Shown: positions 26,079 through 35,016, counted from the first letter of the stretch. The stretch: 48,761 bases of DNA from Hamadaea sp. (GCF_013362815.1 NZ_JABFVK010000106.1:1-48761), one strand, 5' to 3'. The notes: generated by a model not told the origin, from the letters alone. Made by a program: numbers and translations.

Positions 26079-26537
26079 CTAGTTCCGCAGCACCGAGAGG
26101 TCGGCGAGGAGAAGTCCGACAGGCGTACGCGGTGGGCCCCGGCCGAAGAGATTCCGGACGGCGATCGGCTGCGCCGGGCGTACGCCGGAACCGGCCAACC
26201 GGCGCACGAGGAGGACCAGAACGAAGGCGATGAGAGCGACCCCACCGAGGATGGCCAGGCACATGACGGTCGGGTCGGTCATCGGCCCGCCGTGCCCGGA
26301 CCCGCTTTCCCACCGGATCACGGTTCCGGGTCGGTCCGCGCCCCGAGATTCGGCCGACATCCCTGATCCGGCGCTTACGGCAGCGCTCATGGCGGAGCTG
26401 TGCACCGGGTTGTGGGCTGGGGTGTGCGAGGCATGCCCGAGGGTGTGCATTCCCGCGACTCCGGCCGCGAGGAGCAGCAGCAACAGCAGAAGCGGACCCG
26501 ACCGGCGGGTACGCATCCGGTGAACACTGCTGCTCAT
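26079..26537 (-). CDS. DUF6153 family membrane protein
   Basis: 152 residues. An N-terminal membrane helix (PLLLLLLLLAAGVAGMHTLG), a His-rich outer segment (HTLGHASHTPAHNPVHSSAM), and a second helix (VMCLAILGGVALIAFVLVLLV) are the DUF6153 pattern, including the conserved MCLA start of helix 2. The family is known from actinobacteria next to DUF305 and copper genes. About 20 codons between the helices are written by an inverted-repeat element copy (26313-26374), giving SAESRGADRPGTVIRWES, which looks unlike the rest. Function unknown; a His-rich periplasmic face suggests metal binding. Confidence 0.82.
   Translation of the reverse strand: MSSSVHRMRTRRSGPLLLLLLLLAAGVAGMHTLGHASHTPAHNPVHSSAMSAAVSAGSGMSAESRGADRPGTVIRWESGSGHGGPMTDPTVMCLAILGGVALIAFVLVLLVRRLAGSGVRPAQPIAVRNLFGRGPPRTPVGLLLADLSVLRN
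26313..26374 (+). repeat. Inverted-repeat element, diverged copy inside DUF6153 gene
   Basis: 62 bp aligning with copies A and B: CCGGATCACGGTTCCGGGTC at one end, CCCCGAGATTCG in the loop, CATCCCTGATCCGGCGC at the other end. It lies antisense within the coding sequence and keeps the frame open. Confidence 0.75.
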
Positions 26538-26548
26538 GACGACACAGC

Positions 26549-26565
26549 ATACCCCAGGTGGGTAT
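26549..26565 (-). promoter_or_regulatory. CsoR-like copper operator
   Basis: ATACCC-CAGGT-GGGTAT: perfect 6-bp arms around a 5-nt centre, 12 nt before the DUF6153 start. The form matches copper-sensing CsoR operators (TACCC...GGGTA), which are emptied of repressor when Cu(I) binds. No csoR gene is in the window. Confidence 0.6.
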
Positions 26566-26612
26566 TAATGCACGGACAGGTGCCCGTGATTCGTGATCTG
26601 CAGCCCAAAAGG

Positions 26613-27029
26613 CTAGGCGGCGAGGAGTCCGATCCCGAGGGTCAGCGACCCGGCGGCGAGGCAGGCCGCGCCCAGCCAGAGGATCACGACAGCCTTGGTC
26701 GGCTGGGTCACGTTCCGGCCGGCTGAAGCGGCGAAGAACCCGCCGGACATGAGAATGGCGGCGGCGGGGATGAGCAGCCGGACGAGCCAGCCGGTCGCAC
26801 CGTCGAAGGTGGTCGCGTCAGCGAGCACCTGGGCGACAAGCCCCAGCGTCACCAGTACGCCCGCGTGCGCGTGCCCGGCTCGCGCGAAGGCCTTCTGGAA
26901 GTCGGTCATCGGCACCTGGCCCCGGACGATCTTCGTCATGAACCAGCCGCCGAACTCGATGGTCACGATCGAGAGCAGCAGGATGCCGGAGACGATCCGG
27001 CTGGCGTCGCTGAGCACGAGGTGGTTCAT
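26613..27029 (-). CDS. Four-helix membrane protein
   Basis: 138 residues from the ATG at 27029 with GGAGG 5 nt upstream. Four membrane helices: ASRIVSGILLLSIVTIEFGG, AGVLVTLGLVAQVLADA, WLVRLLIPAAAILMSGGFF and AVVILWLGAACLAAGSLTLG. A conserved-looking loop FARAGHAHAGVL carries a His pair inside the membrane zone. I do not recognise a characterised family; similar proteins are common in actinobacteria. It lies upstream of the copper block but beyond its operator, so it is probably a separate transcription unit, divergent from the GTPase pair. Confidence 0.75.
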   Translation of the reverse strand: MNHLVLSDASRIVSGILLLSIVTIEFGGWFMTKIVRGQVPMTDFQKAFARAGHAHAGVLVTLGLVAQVLADATTFDGATGWLVRLLIPAAAILMSGGFFAASAGRNVTQPTKAVVILWLGAACLAAGSLTLGIGLLAA

Positions 27030-27130
27030 TGCGCCCTCCATCTTGTCACTGTCTAGATTTGGTACGCCTGTGACTGTAGATCTCCGCGTTCCAGATGGCA
27101 AGCGAGCGAGCGTGGGGTATAGAGGACACC

Positions 27131-28831
27131 ATGAGGCTCGCGGAGGCGTTGGGGGCGTTGCGCGACGCGCTCGCGGCGGTGCGGTTTCCGTTGAGCCTGC
27201 CGGAGGCGGCGGAGGCGGCGAAGACCGCTGCCACGACTCGGGCACAGCTGGAGGATTACCTGCTGCCCCGGCTGGCCCGGCTCGACGCGCCGCTGCTCGT
27301 GGTGGTCGGCGGCTCCACCGGGGCCGGCAAGTCCACCCTGGTCAACAGCATCGTGCGCGAACCGGTCAGCGCTGCCGGGGCACGCCGTCCGACGACCCGC
27401 GATCCCGTCCTCGTCTGCCACCCCGACGACGCCGCCTGGTTCACCGAGGCTCACCTGTTGCCCGGCCTTGGGCGTACCAGTGGAGATGACGGCGGCTTGC
27501 GCATCGTGACAAGCGAGAGGCTGACCGCGGGCCTGGCATTGCTGGACGCCCCGGACATCGACTCGGTCGTGGAGAGCAATCGCGCGCTCGCCGAGCGGCT
27601 GCTGGCCGCCGCGGACCTCTGGCTGTTCGTGACGACCGCGACCCGCTACGCGGACGCCGTCCCGTGGGAGCTGTTGCGGGACGCGCGGGCCCGCGGCACC
27701 GCAGTCGCCCTGGTCCTGGACCGGCTGCCGGGCGACGCGGATGCCGAGGTCACGCCGCACCTGATCGAGATGCTCGGTGCGAACGGCTTCGGCGAAGCGA
27801 AGCTCTTCGTCGTGCCGGAGACCACTTTGGACGATCGCCGGCTGCTTCCCGAACCGCTGGTCGCGGAGGTCCGCGGCTGGCTCGACTCGCTCGCCCGGTC
27901 TGCGGCGGATCGCGCGGCGGTGGTGCGGCAGACCGTGGACGGCGCGGTCGCGGCGCTCGATCCGGCCGTCACCCAGCTCGCGACGGCCGCGGACGCCCAG
28001 GTAGAGGCGGCGGAGGCGCTCGAGGGCTCGGCGCGGTCGGCGTACGAGGAGGCCGGGAAGGCGGTCGAGCGCGGCATCCGCGATGGCGCGTTGCTGCGGG
28101 GCGAGGTGCTGGCCCGCTGGCAGGAGCTGGTCGGTGCGGGTGAGTTCATGCGCGGCTTGCAGGCCCGCGTCGCCCGCTGGCGGGACCGGCTCGTCGACAC
28201 CGTCACCGGCCGTCCGCGCCCCGCCGAACAGCTGCAGAGCGCGCTGGAGTCCGGCGTGGTCACCTTCGTGCGGGGGGCGGCGGCCGACGCGGCGGAGCGG
28301 GCCACCGCCGCGTGGCGGGCCCATCCGGCCGGCTCCGCGCTGGTCAAGGCTCATCCCGAGCTCGCCGCTCCATCGGAGGATTTGAGCCTTCGGCTCGATC
28401 GACTGGTACGCGATTGGCAGCGCTCGGTTCTGGAACTCGTCCGGACCGAATCTGGCAACCGCATAGCCTTCGCCCGGGCCGGGGCGTACGCCGTGAACGG
28501 GTTGGGCCTCGTGGTGATGATCAGCGTTTTCGCGGCGACGGCGTTCATCCCGACCGGCGCGGAGATCGCCGTCGGCGCGGGGACGACGATCGCGGCGCAG
28601 AAGGTGCTGGAGGCCATCTTCGGCGATCAGGCGGTGCGGCAGCTCGCCGCCAAGGCCCGCAAGGATCTGCTCGATCGGGTCGACGCCCTCCTCGACGAGG
28701 AGGCCGACCGGTTCCGGGCGGTGCTGGCCGACGCCGGAATCGACGGTGCGGCGGGTTCGTCATTGCGATCCGCGGCGGCGGCCGTCGCGCAGGCCAGGCT
28801 CGGCGACTCCTCGCTCGGGGAGGCCCGATGA
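27131..28831 (+). CDS. Dynamin-like GTPase, first of a coupled pair
   Basis: 566 residues from the ATG at 27131 (AGAGGA just upstream). GTPase motifs: P-loop GGSTGAGKST (60-69), G2-like RRPTTRD, G3-like LLDAPDIDSV. In place of the usual NKxD there is VLDRLPGD. A long helical middle domain follows, then a hydrophobic hairpin near residues 455-505 (GLGLVVMISVFAATAFIPTG) that can insert into membrane. The architecture is that of bacterial dynamin-like proteins, which remodel or stabilise membranes. The stop overlaps the start of the second GTPase (ATGA). In Streptomyces a comparable pair, DynA/DynB, supports sporulation septa; orthology is not established here. Confidence 0.85.
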   Translation: MRLAEALGALRDALAAVRFPLSLPEAAEAAKTAATTRAQLEDYLLPRLARLDAPLLVVVGGSTGAGKSTLVNSIVREPVSAAGARRPTTRDPVLVCHPDDAAWFTEAHLLPGLGRTSGDDGGLRIVTSERLTAGLALLDAPDIDSVVESNRALAERLLAAADLWLFVTTATRYADAVPWELLRDARARGTAVALVLDRLPGDADAEVTPHLIEMLGANGFGEAKLFVVPETTLDDRRLLPEPLVAEVRGWLDSLARSAADRAAVVRQTVDGAVAALDPAVTQLATAADAQVEAAEALEGSARSAYEEAGKAVERGIRDGALLRGEVLARWQELVGAGEFMRGLQARVARWRDRLVDTVTGRPRPAEQLQSALESGVVTFVRGAAADAAERATAAWRAHPAGSALVKAHPELAAPSEDLSLRLDRLVRDWQRSVLELVRTESGNRIAFARAGAYAVNGLGLVVMISVFAATAFIPTGAEIAVGAGTTIAAQKVLEAIFGDQAVRQLAAKARKDLLDRVDALLDEEADRFRAVLADAGIDGAAGSSLRSAAAAVAQARLGDSSLGEAR

Positions 28832-30420
28832 AGCTGGACTCCGTGGTCGATCGGGTCGGCGCGCTCCGCGAATTCGTCGAGACGACCTCGCCGTACCTGC
28901 CCGCCGACGAACTCGCCCCGGCTCAGGCTGTAGTGGACCGGGCCGGAGAACGGCTCGCGCTGTCCCGGGCGCATACCGTGGTGGCGTTGGCGGGTGCGAC
29001 GGGTAGCGGCAAGTCCACCCTGTTCAACCGGCTCGCCGGAGTGGAACTCTCGCCCGCCGGGCGACGGCGTCCCACCACTGGTGAGGCGTACGCGTGTGTC
29101 TGGGGTTCCGGCGCGGACGAGCTGCTGGACTGGCTTGACGTCGTCAAGCGCTACGGCGTCCCGGCCGGCGAGCTCGACGGCCTGGTCCTGCTCGACCTGC
29201 CCGACTACGACTCCGTCGCGGCGTCCCACCGCGTGGAAGTCGACCGGCTTCTGCGAGTGGTGGACCTGATCGTCTGGGTGCTCCACCCCCAGAAGTACGC
29301 CGACAAGGTGGTCCATCGGCAGTATCTCGAACAGTTCGCCGCGCACAAGGACGTGACCGTCGTCGCGTTGCACCAGGCGGATCTGCTGTCGCCCGAGGAC
29401 CTCCGGGAATGTCTGTCCGATCTGGACGATCTGTTGCGGGCCGACGGGCTGGCCGGCGTACCGGTGGTCGCCACGTCCGCCGTCGGGCCGCCGGGGCTGG
29501 ACCCGTTGGTCACCCAGCTGACCGGCGCCGTACGCCGCAGGGAGGCGGCGCTCCGTCGGCTGGACGCCGACGTCACAACGGTGTCGGCGCAGCTCGCCCC
29601 ATTGGTGGCCGCCCCGGCTCCGGAGGTCCCGAAGGCGTCGCAGAAGGCGCTCGTCGACGCGCTCGCCCACGCCGCGGGCGTACCCCTGGTCGCGTCCGCC
29701 ACCGAGCAGGCGTACGTGCATCGCGCCCGGAAGGCGACGGGCTGGCCGTTCGCCCGGTGGGTACGCCGATTCCGCGCCGATCCGTTGCGCCGTCTGCGAG
29801 TGGGCTCCGCGTCGGCCGGTTCCACCGTCGGAGCCACCTCCATCGGACCGGCCGCCCCGGCGGCTCAGGCCGAAGCCTCGCTCGCCGTACGCCAGATCGC
29901 CGAGGACGCCGGACGCGGGCTGGCCCCGCCGTGGCAGGACGCGCTGCGTACGGCGGCTCGGTCGCGCCGGGACGACCTGCCCGACGCCTTGGACGTCGCG
30001 GTCGCGCGTACCGACCTGAAGTTGGATCGCAACCCGCGCTGGTGGCGGACTTTCGGGCTCCTGCAATGGATCGCCGCGCTGGCCGTCGTCGCCGGAGTGC
30101 TCTGGCTGCTCGTGCGCTACGTCATGTTCGCGCTCGCGCTGCCGGAGATCCCGATGCCCGAGGTCGGCCGGGTTCCGCTGCCGACCTTCCTCCTCTTCGC
30201 GGGTCTCCTGGTCGGCCTCGGGCTCGCCTTGCTCGTCCGGCCGATCGTCCGCCTCGCCGCCCGGCGCAAGGGTCGGCGGGCGTACGCACGCCTGCGGTCC
30301 GCCGTCGTACTCGTCGCCGATTCGCACGTGCTCACCCCCGTACGCGGCGTGCTCGACGCGTACGCCCGCGCCCGCTCCCTCCTCGGGACGAAGAGGGAGC
30401 GGGTCGGCGGGGTGGGCTAG
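28828..30420 (+). CDS. YfjP-type/dynamin-like GTPase, second of a coupled pair
   Basis: 530 residues, ATG overlapping the stop of the first GTPase. Motifs: P-loop GATGSGKST (56-64), RRPTTGEA (G2), LLDLPDYDSV (G3), and ALHQADLLSPED in the G4 position. A helical middle region is followed by two C-terminal membrane helices (LLQWIAALAVVAGVLWLLV and LPTFLLFAGLLVGLGLALLV). NCBI-style naming would be YfjP family GTPase. Matching G2 sequences and translational coupling suggest a 1:1 hetero-oligomer with the first protein at the membrane. The stop overlaps the convergent GH8 gene by 4 nt. Confidence 0.85.
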   Translation: MKLDSVVDRVGALREFVETTSPYLPADELAPAQAVVDRAGERLALSRAHTVVALAGATGSGKSTLFNRLAGVELSPAGRRRPTTGEAYACVWGSGADELLDWLDVVKRYGVPAGELDGLVLLDLPDYDSVAASHRVEVDRLLRVVDLIVWVLHPQKYADKVVHRQYLEQFAAHKDVTVVALHQADLLSPEDLRECLSDLDDLLRADGLAGVPVVATSAVGPPGLDPLVTQLTGAVRRREAALRRLDADVTTVSAQLAPLVAAPAPEVPKASQKALVDALAHAAGVPLVASATEQAYVHRARKATGWPFARWVRRFRADPLRRLRVGSASAGSTVGATSIGPAAPAAQAEASLAVRQIAEDAGRGLAPPWQDALRTAARSRRDDLPDALDVAVARTDLKLDRNPRWWRTFGLLQWIAALAVVAGVLWLLVRYVMFALALPEIPMPEVGRVPLPTFLLFAGLLVGLGLALLVRPIVRLAARRKGRRAYARLRSAVVLVADSHVLTPVRGVLDAYARARSLLGTKRERVGGVG

Positions 30421-32723
30421 GGCACCCAGTAGTTGCCGGAGACGACGATCATCACCTGCAACTGGACGGACATGTTGTAGTACTCCGTGCTGCCGAACGT
30501 GTGCGACACCATGTGGTTCCACAGCGCGTCCAGCCAGGCCTGGCTGCCGGAGTCGGTCATCGCCGCGACCGCGAACGGCGCGTAGAAGCACGCGTCGTTG
30601 CCCGAGTCGAGGTTGCTGCCGCTCAGGGAGTAGCCGTCGACAATGCTGGCGGGATTGCCGCCGGTCTTCGACTTGATCCAGGTGTTCATCTTGCGAGCCG
30701 AGGTCAGCGAGGCGGAGTTTCCGCTGGTGACCGCATCCGCGCCGATCCGCCACGGCGTACGGCAGGAGTTCCAGTAGTACTTGCCGTCGTTGGCGCTCTC
30801 CAGAACCTGCCCGGTCGGCGGCTTCGGCGTCGTGTTGGTGGTGACGACGAAGTCCGGCAGCAGCCCGGTGCTGGGGGCGTACTGGCTCTGAAGGTTCGTG
30901 ATGAGGGTCTGGTGGGCGGTGCGGATGGTGTCCCACGCCGAGTCACCGGTCGCGACCCGGAACGCCCGCATGTGGTCGATCATGAAGTCGGACGGCCGGG
31001 TGGTGTAGTACAGCGCGTCGCAGCAGGTGCTCCAGTCGCCGAGCCTCAGCAGGTTCGTCGCCGGGTTGATCTCGCTGGCCTTGATGGCGTTGATCCGCTT
31101 GATCGCCAGCTGCTTGTAGTTGTAGGTCCCGGCGCTGCCCCACTGCTTGTCCGCCAGCAGCAACGCGTACGCCACATCCAGGTCGCCGTCGGTCGCCGAG
31201 TCGGAACCGTTGACGCTCTTGCAACTCGTGTCCTGTTCGGCGGCGAGGAGGTCGGCGTTGTTCACCGAGGGATGGGCCAGGACGTACTTCACCATGCCGT
31301 CGAAGATCGTCTTGGCGCTGGCGTCCGCACCGGCCATCGTCGCCGTGATCACCATGCCGTAGCCCTGACCCTCGGCCACGTACGGGTGGTCGGCGTCCGG
31401 CGAGATGGTCTCGTACCAGCCGTTGCCGCAGTTCTGCTTGACGAAGTTCGCCTTCCACTTGTTGTAGACCGTGATCACTGCTTGGTCCAGAGTGGACTGC
31501 GATCCGGACGGCTTGAGCATGCCGGCGGCGTACGGGAACGAATGGCTCCCGAACGGCACGGCCGGACCGCCGGAGCTGCCACTGGTAGTGGCGGTGACGG
31601 AATTCGAGGCAGCCGAGCTGTTGCCAGCCGCATCATGAGCCTTCACGGTGAACGTGTACGCCGTCGCAGCGGTGAGCCCACCCACGGTGGCAGAAGTTCC
31701 CGCGACGGTGGTGGCGAAAGTGCCGCCCCGGTAGACGTCGTAGCCGGTGACGCCGACGTTGTCGGTGGACGCGTCCCAGGCCAGGCTCACGCTGGACGAG
31801 GTCACCCCGGTCGACCGCAGGTTGCCCGGAACGGTCGGCGCTTCGGTGTCGCCGCCTCCGCCGCCCCCCGTCACGCCGAGCGTGTCGACGTTGGGTCCAC
31901 CGTTCGCGGTCGTCGCGGTGGCCCGGATGGTGTTCGAGCCCGCGGCCAACGAAGCCGTCACCGCTTTGCTCGCCCAGGTGTCCCAGTTCGCGGTGCCCGG
32001 GAAGGAGACTCCGGCCGCGACGACGGTGCCGTTCACGGCGATGTCCATCGGCCGGTCCACGGTCGTGCCGTTGGCGTACCGGAAGGTGAGGGTCTGGCTG
32101 CCCGCGGCGGCCGCGCTGACCGTCCATTCCACGTAGGAGCCCGCGATGTTGGTGTAGTCGACGAACCCGGTGCCGGTGTAGCCGGTGTGGTTGGTCGCGA
32201 CCGCAGCCTGCGAAAGGACCGCGTTCTCCGCCTGGTAGTCGCTCGACGGGGCCGCGATGTCGACGTCCAGGTAGTCCAGGTTGGCGGGCCCGTTGACGGT
32301 CGTCGCCGTCACTCGCACCGTGTTGCTCCCGGCGGCGAGCGTGGCCGTCAGCGTCTTGTTCGCCCAGGTGTCCCAGTTGGTGGTGCTCCCGAAGGCCGAA
32401 GCCGCCGAGACGACCGTGCCGTTCACCGAGATGTCGGCCGGGCGGCCGGTGGTGGTGCCGTTGGAGTAGCGGATCGTCAAGGTGGCGGTGCCCGCGTTGG
32501 CCGCGGTGACCGTCCACTCCGTATAGCTGCCCACGACGTTGTCGCCGTTGACGAAGCCGCTACCGGAGTAGTTGAGGTGGTTGGCCTCCACCACGCCCTG
32601 CGAGATGGTCGCGTTCTCCGCCTCGTATCGGGTCGCCGCCGCCGCGCCGGGCGTCGCCGGCGACAGCGCCGCCACGAGGGCCAGGCCGGTGGCGAGGGCG
32701 AGACCTCTTGCGTATCGCTTCAT
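30417..32723 (-). CDS. Secreted CBM35 x2 - FnIII - GH8 glycanase
   Basis: 768 residues. Signal peptide of ~30 residues (ending PGAAAA). Two tandem CBM35-type modules (about 32-155 and 162-285), each with YEAENA/YQAENA, GSGFV/GTGFV and NWDTWA motifs, are followed by a GGGGGG linker and one fibronectin III domain (~296-385). The GH8 catalytic domain (~395-768) has EGQGYGM (general acid Glu451) and TDGDLDVAYALLLAD (about 510). GH8 enzymes are inverting endo-glucanases, xylanases or chitosanases. A GTTAG-N9-CTAAC palindrome upstream resembles operators of chitosanase genes, weakly favouring chitosan as the substrate. CBM35 modules usually bind uronic acids, mannan or xylan. Confidence 0.92.
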   Translation of the reverse strand: MKRYARGLALATGLALVAALSPATPGAAAATRYEAENATISQGVVEANHLNYSGSGFVNGDNVVGSYTEWTVTAANAGTATLTIRYSNGTTTGRPADISVNGTVVSAASAFGSTTNWDTWANKTLTATLAAGSNTVRVTATTVNGPANLDYLDVDIAAPSSDYQAENAVLSQAAVATNHTGYTGTGFVDYTNIAGSYVEWTVSAAAAGSQTLTFRYANGTTVDRPMDIAVNGTVVAAGVSFPGTANWDTWASKAVTASLAAGSNTIRATATTANGGPNVDTLGVTGGGGGGDTEAPTVPGNLRSTGVTSSSVSLAWDASTDNVGVTGYDVYRGGTFATTVAGTSATVGGLTAATAYTFTVKAHDAAGNSSAASNSVTATTSGSSGGPAVPFGSHSFPYAAGMLKPSGSQSTLDQAVITVYNKWKANFVKQNCGNGWYETISPDADHPYVAEGQGYGMVITATMAGADASAKTIFDGMVKYVLAHPSVNNADLLAAEQDTSCKSVNGSDSATDGDLDVAYALLLADKQWGSAGTYNYKQLAIKRINAIKASEINPATNLLRLGDWSTCCDALYYTTRPSDFMIDHMRAFRVATGDSAWDTIRTAHQTLITNLQSQYAPSTGLLPDFVVTTNTTPKPPTGQVLESANDGKYYWNSCRTPWRIGADAVTSGNSASLTSARKMNTWIKSKTGGNPASIVDGYSLSGSNLDSGNDACFYAPFAVAAMTDSGSQAWLDALWNHMVSHTFGSTEYYNMSVQLQVMIVVSGNYWVP

Positions 32724-32742
32724 CTAACCTCCCCAATGCTCG

Positions 32743-32769
32743 AATGGTTAGACAGTTTGCCTAACCATT
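32743..32769. promoter_or_regulatory. Operator-like palindrome upstream of GH8 gene
   Basis: AATGGTTA (32743-32750) and TAACCATT (32762-32769) around an 11-nt centre; the inner GTTAG...CTAAC resembles the GTTAGGAAAGTTTCCTAAC type site reported for the ROK-family regulator CsnR. It lies 20 nt before the GH8 start. Confidence 0.5.
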
Positions 32770-33000
32770 AAGGAAGTGTCAATGGGTGTCGATCTCATAA
32801 ACAGTTTTGACGGGCCAATCGACCGATGACTGTTAAACGATCTGTCGCCGCGAATTCACGAAGTTCTACGTTTCCCGGCAGCCCCTCGCGGTCGGCGCCG
32901 TGGAAGACCCGGCCGCGAGGCTGGTCCCCCCCTCGCAACGGTCAGTCAGGACGGTGGACCAGCCCCGGAAACGCAGGGGGCGAAATGGGAGGAGGAACCC

Positions 33001-34953
33001 TTGGCACATCGCACCCCCACGGTGGCCGCGGCGCTGTTACTCGCGCTCGCGACCACGCTCACGCCGGCCGCCGCGCTGGCGTCGCCGGCCTCGCAGCCGA
33101 CCGGCGTCATCCGTGCGGCCGACAGTCCGGACGCCGTTCCGGGCCGCTACATCGTGGTACTCAAGGACACCGCATTGCGTACGGCGACCCCGTCCGCGAT
33201 CGCGGCGGCCGCCCGTGATCTGAGCGCCCGCTTCGGCGGGCAGACCCGGCACGTCTACTCCGCCGGGCTGCACGGCTTCTCGGCGAACCTGCCCGAGGTG
33301 GAGGCTCGCAAGCTGGCGGCCGACCCCGCCGTCGCGTACGTCGAGCAGGCGCAGCGGATCGGCGTACAGGACACCCAGAACAACCCGCCGAACTGGGGCG
33401 ACGACCGGATCGACCAGCGCAGTCTGCCGCTGAACCAGACGTTCACCTATCCGGCCAACCCGGGCCAGGGCGTCACGGTGTACATCTTGGACACCGGGCT
33501 CAACGCGAGCCACGTCGACTTCACCGGCCGGGTGAAGCAGGGCGTGGACATGGTCGACAACGACAGCACGCCGCAGGACTGCCACGGCCACGGTACGCAC
33601 GTGGCCGGAACGGCGGTGGGCACCACCTACGGCATCGCGAAGAAGGCGTCGCTCGTCTCCGTCCGCGTCCTGAACTGCCAGGGCAGCGGCACCAACGACG
33701 ACCTCATCGCGGGCATCGACTGGGTACGCACCAACGCCCAGAAGCCCGCAGTCGCCAATTACAGCATCGGCTGCCAGAGCCGGTGCAGCAGCGCCGCGAT
33801 GGACAGCGCGGTGAACAACCTGATCTCGTCGGGAGTGCAGTTCGTCGAGGCGGCCGGCAACTCCGGCGACGACGCCTGCTACTACAGCCCGCAGGGGGTC
33901 TCCGCCGCGATCACGGTCGGCAACAGCACCAACGCCGACGCGCGCAACAGCACCAGCAACTACGGCTCCTGCCTGGACCTGTTCGCACCGGGCACCAACA
34001 TCGTCTCCGCCTCCTACTCCAGCAACACGGGCAGCGCGACGATGACCGGCACCTCCATGGCCTCACCCCACGTCACCGGCTCAGCCGCGCTGTACCTTGG
34101 CGCTAACCCGTCGGCGACGCCCGCCCAGGTACGCAACGCCCTGGTGAACAACGGCACCACCGGGAAGATCACCAGTCCCGGGAGTGGCTCGCCGAATGTG
34201 TTGCTGTACACCGGATTCATCGGCGGCGGCGACCCCGGCAGCCCGTCTGTGACCAACCCGGGCAACCAGAGCACCGCGGTCGGGCAGGCCGTCGACCTGC
34301 AACTGTCGGCCAGTGGCGGGACGAGTCCGTACACGTGGAGCGCGAGCGGGCTGCCGGCCGGGCTGTCCATCGGCTCTTCGACCGGCCGCATCACCGGTAC
34401 GCCGACCACCGCGGGGACGTCGAACGTGACCGTCACCGTGACGGACTCGGCGAGCAAGACCGGATCGGCCCAGTTCACCTGGACGGTCGGCACCGGCGGT
34501 GGCTGCACTCCGGCGCAGCTCGTCGGCAACGGCGGGTTCGAGAGCGGGACCAGCCCGTGGACGGCGTCGCAGTACGTCGTCGGCACCTGGGCGGAGTACC
34601 CGGCTCGGACCGGCACCCGTAACGCGTGGTTCGGCGGACGCGGGTCGGCGCACACCGATACGCTCTCGCAGTCGGTGACCATCCCGGCCGGCTGCACCGC
34701 CACGCTGAAGTTCTGGCTGTACGTCACGACAGCGGAGACCGAGAACGTCGTCTACGACACCTTCACCGTCGCCATCGGGAGCACGACGGTGGCCGGTTAC
34801 TCGAACCTCAGCGTCAATTCGGCATACGCCGAGAAGACCGTGAACCTGTCGCAGTTCGCCGGGCAGACGGTCACCCTCAAGTTCACCGGGATCGAAGACT
34901 GGTCGTTGCAGACCAGCTTCGTCGTCGACGACGTCACGCTGACCGTCGCCTGA
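33001..34953 (+). CDS. Secreted subtilisin-like S8 protease with Ig-like and C-terminal domains
   Basis: 650 residues from a TTG with GGAGGAGG 6 nt upstream. Signal peptide (~28), inhibitor I9 propeptide (~40-118, GRYIVVLKD ... YVEQAQRIGV), then the S8 catalytic domain of proteinase K type with Asp164 (ILDTGL), His197 (HGHGTHVAG) and Ser352 (GTSMASPHVTG). Then a putative Ig domain (~420-495, SGLPAGLSIGSSTGRITGTP) and a C-terminal jelly-roll (~505-650, LVGNGGFESGTSPW) resembling a carbohydrate-binding or P-like module. A secreted endopeptidase for nutrient protein degradation. It is divergent from the GH8 gene over a 277-bp gap that also holds a CCTCGCGG/CCGCGAGG hairpin (about 32885-32924). 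Confidence 0.95.
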   Translation: MAHRTPTVAAALLLALATTLTPAAALASPASQPTGVIRAADSPDAVPGRYIVVLKDTALRTATPSAIAAAARDLSARFGGQTRHVYSAGLHGFSANLPEVEARKLAADPAVAYVEQAQRIGVQDTQNNPPNWGDDRIDQRSLPLNQTFTYPANPGQGVTVYILDTGLNASHVDFTGRVKQGVDMVDNDSTPQDCHGHGTHVAGTAVGTTYGIAKKASLVSVRVLNCQGSGTNDDLIAGIDWVRTNAQKPAVANYSIGCQSRCSSAAMDSAVNNLISSGVQFVEAAGNSGDDACYYSPQGVSAAITVGNSTNADARNSTSNYGSCLDLFAPGTNIVSASYSSNTGSATMTGTSMASPHVTGSAALYLGANPSATPAQVRNALVNNGTTGKITSPGSGSPNVLLYTGFIGGGDPGSPSVTNPGNQSTAVGQAVDLQLSASGGTSPYTWSASGLPAGLSIGSSTGRITGTPTTAGTSNVTVTVTDSASKTGSAQFTWTVGTGGGCTPAQLVGNGGFESGTSPWTASQYVVGTWAEYPARTGTRNAWFGGRGSAHTDTLSQSVTIPAGCTATLKFWLYVTTAETENVVYDTFTVAIGSTTVAGYSNLSVNSAYAEKTVNLSQFAGQTVTLKFTGIEDWSLQTSFVVDDVTLTVA

Positions 34954-34964
34954 CCGGTGTGGTG

Positions 34965-34991
34965 GGCGGCCTCCTCACGAGGGAGGCCGCC
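34965..34991. terminator. Terminator hairpin between convergent genes
   Basis: Perfect 10-bp arms GGCGGCCTCC/GGAGGCCGCC with a 7-nt loop, 12 nt after the protease stop and before the convergent helix-turn-helix gene end. Confidence 0.75.
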
Positions 34992-35016
34992 TGCCCATCG
35001 CTCACTTGGCAGCGGC

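Noticed and set aside
29409-32771. 1120-codon open frame on the plus strand
   Set aside because: It overlaps the second GTPase in another frame and is antisense to the GH8 gene; composition is Arg/Gly/Val only. The GTPase and GH8 frames have complete family motifs.
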